A stretch of 64,000 nt of DNA, taken from NCBI GenBank assembly GCA_951799405.1, contig OX637362.1:9750703-9814702 (forward strand), read 5' to 3'. The stretch is from Agapetus fuscipes (Eukaryota; Arthropoda; Insecta; Trichoptera; Glossosomatidae). A model generated the notes under the pieces. That model did no database searches. It was not told the origin of the DNA and was given only the letters and a program-made list of their open reading frames with translations. This document shows, piece by piece, positions 62,952 through 64,000 of the stretch (position 1 is its first letter; each line of letters begins with the position of its first letter). A program made the translations under genes and the position numbers.

Positions 62952-63193
62952 ACTTGGATGATTTATTTTATGAGCGCTGTTTTGGGTGATGAATCACACC
63001 TCAAGAGCCCTCTGCGATCTTGGTCATCAAGCGCCAATACTTAAGCGACCGGTCATTGGCAAAGGACTTTCAACCTAGCGAAGAGCGTATTTAAGAATAT
63101 AAATGGTATATATTTTATGCTCCGCCGGGATTTGAATGCACAACCTTCCATTTACGAGTCCGAAGCGTTACCACTAGACTACGGACTGGCCCA
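62952..63193 (-). mobile_element. SINE A with internal deletions
   Basis: TAGTCTAGTGGTAACGCTTC and TTCAAATCCCGGCGGAGCAT head, a shortened body, and the CAAAACAGCGCTCATAAAAT end. No 5S module. Confidence 0.85.
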
Positions 63194-63264
63194 CCCCACC
63201 TCTTTCGTAGATAATTAAACATGTCCATACAATTTTTTTATTTTTTTTGACATGTTAGTTTCAT

Positions 63265-63325
63265 TTTACACCTGAAGATGAGAGCTTTTGCTTTTTCCGA
63301 AACTCGTTGGGTACAAAATAATCTT
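63265..63325 (+). mobile_element. Hammerhead-like core (P10)
   Basis: CTGAAGA-T-GAGAGC-TTTT-GCTTTTTCC-GAAACTCGTTGGGTAC, with an imperfect stem II. A sequence resembling the shared P end (TTACACAGTGAAAGTCCATT) follows at 63808-63829 in the reverse sense. Confidence 0.5.
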
Positions 63326-63794
63326 AAAAAGTAAGTTTAATTTCATATTTAATATTAATATTATTAATTTGAAGACTACCTAAAATTCGTTCAAAAAGCT
63401 GTTGTTTTTAGGAAAACAATTTAGAAGCAAAGTTCTTTTTTTTTTACTCACTTAGTACTTAGCTGTTAGTGAAAATAATTCTTTCGTCACTGATACCGAA
63501 GTGAGTCTTTTTTGTTTGACTTTTATCAAGTACAAATTGCCTAAACAAACAAATAATAAACAGAAAAACCTGATTTTCTGATTATCTTTGACCCTAAAAC
63601 AACCAGTTTACTAATTAATTATTAATCCTAAACAAAAATAAAGATTTTTTCAGCTTGAATGTTGTTTTGGGACCATGTTGTTTTTGTATTTTTACGGATT
63701 ATGTATGCTTAAAAAAGTTTTGTTTGTTTTGTTTTTGTAATAAACATAAAAAAAACAAATCACCTAAATACAATATAAAATATATATTTTTTTG
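63326..63794. other. AT-rich spacer
   Basis: Nothing recognised. Confidence 0.4.
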
Positions 63795-63879
63795 CGTTAA
63801 TCTGTTTACACAGTGAAAGTCCATTTTTAATTATTTAAAAATTCAAATGGATAAAACTAATGCTAATATATAAATATTA

Positions 63880-64000
63880 GAATGATTTATTTGGTGAGCT
63901 CTGTTTTTGTGTGTATCACACCTCAAAAGCCCTCTGCGAGCTTGGTCGTTGCTGTAGAAAGCACCAATTCTCAGGCAAGACCCAGTTGTTGTAAGGTTGG
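63880..64000 (-). mobile_element. SINE A, cut by the window edge
   Basis: The 3' part, from CAAATAAATCATTC back to CCAACCTTACAACAACTGGG. The tRNA head, and any 5S module, would lie beyond position 64000. Confidence 0.85.

Overview
This is a eukaryotic, AT-rich, repeat-packed window, most likely from an insect or another arthropod with a large genome. The evidence is the mix of tRNA-derived SINEs, degraded LINEs, Gypsy-type LTRs primed by tRNA-Lys, hAT and TA-flanked MITEs, TATA-type core promoters and GT-AG splice-like signals. There is no bacterial gene organisation. I could not confirm any intact host protein-coding gene. Most of the open frames are inside repeats or are chance.

Layout. 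1-4.7 kb: SINE, LINE and hairpin-element fragments, then a hAT MITE (4318-4653) lying just upstream of a good TATA promoter (4736). 4.7-9.8 kb: AT-rich DNA, then about 15 tandem ~210-bp units, each looking like a small exon with its own splice acceptor and often a donor, followed by a possible terminal exon. 10-39 kb: a mosaic of a very abundant SINE-like repeat (called D here), tRNA-derived SINEs A and B, solo Gypsy-like LTRs (family F), LINE 3' ends, MITEs, a 13-14 bp minisatellite, and foldback elements with hammerhead-ribozyme-like cores. 40,083-45,566: a young LTR retrotransposon with two 1041-bp near-identical LTRs, a tRNA-Lys primer site and a gutted interior with half an integrase core. 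45.6-64 kb: more D, A, B and C repeats, several perfect hairpin elements with target-site duplications, a 500-bp heptanucleotide satellite, and a second GC-rich LTR family.

The most interesting observations are: (1) SINE A copies whose 5' part is a 5S rRNA sequence fused to a tRNA-like module (34.2-37.6 kb); (2) a family of short foldback elements flanked by 10-14 bp target-site duplications and carrying a hammerhead-like core, probably derived from Penelope-like or retrozyme-like elements; (3) the tandem array of exon-like units at 6.5-9.8 kb, whose splice phases fit mutually exclusive use with a downstream terminal exon. Nested insertions give a local relative chronology. All family names A, B, C, D, E, F, H and P are local labels.
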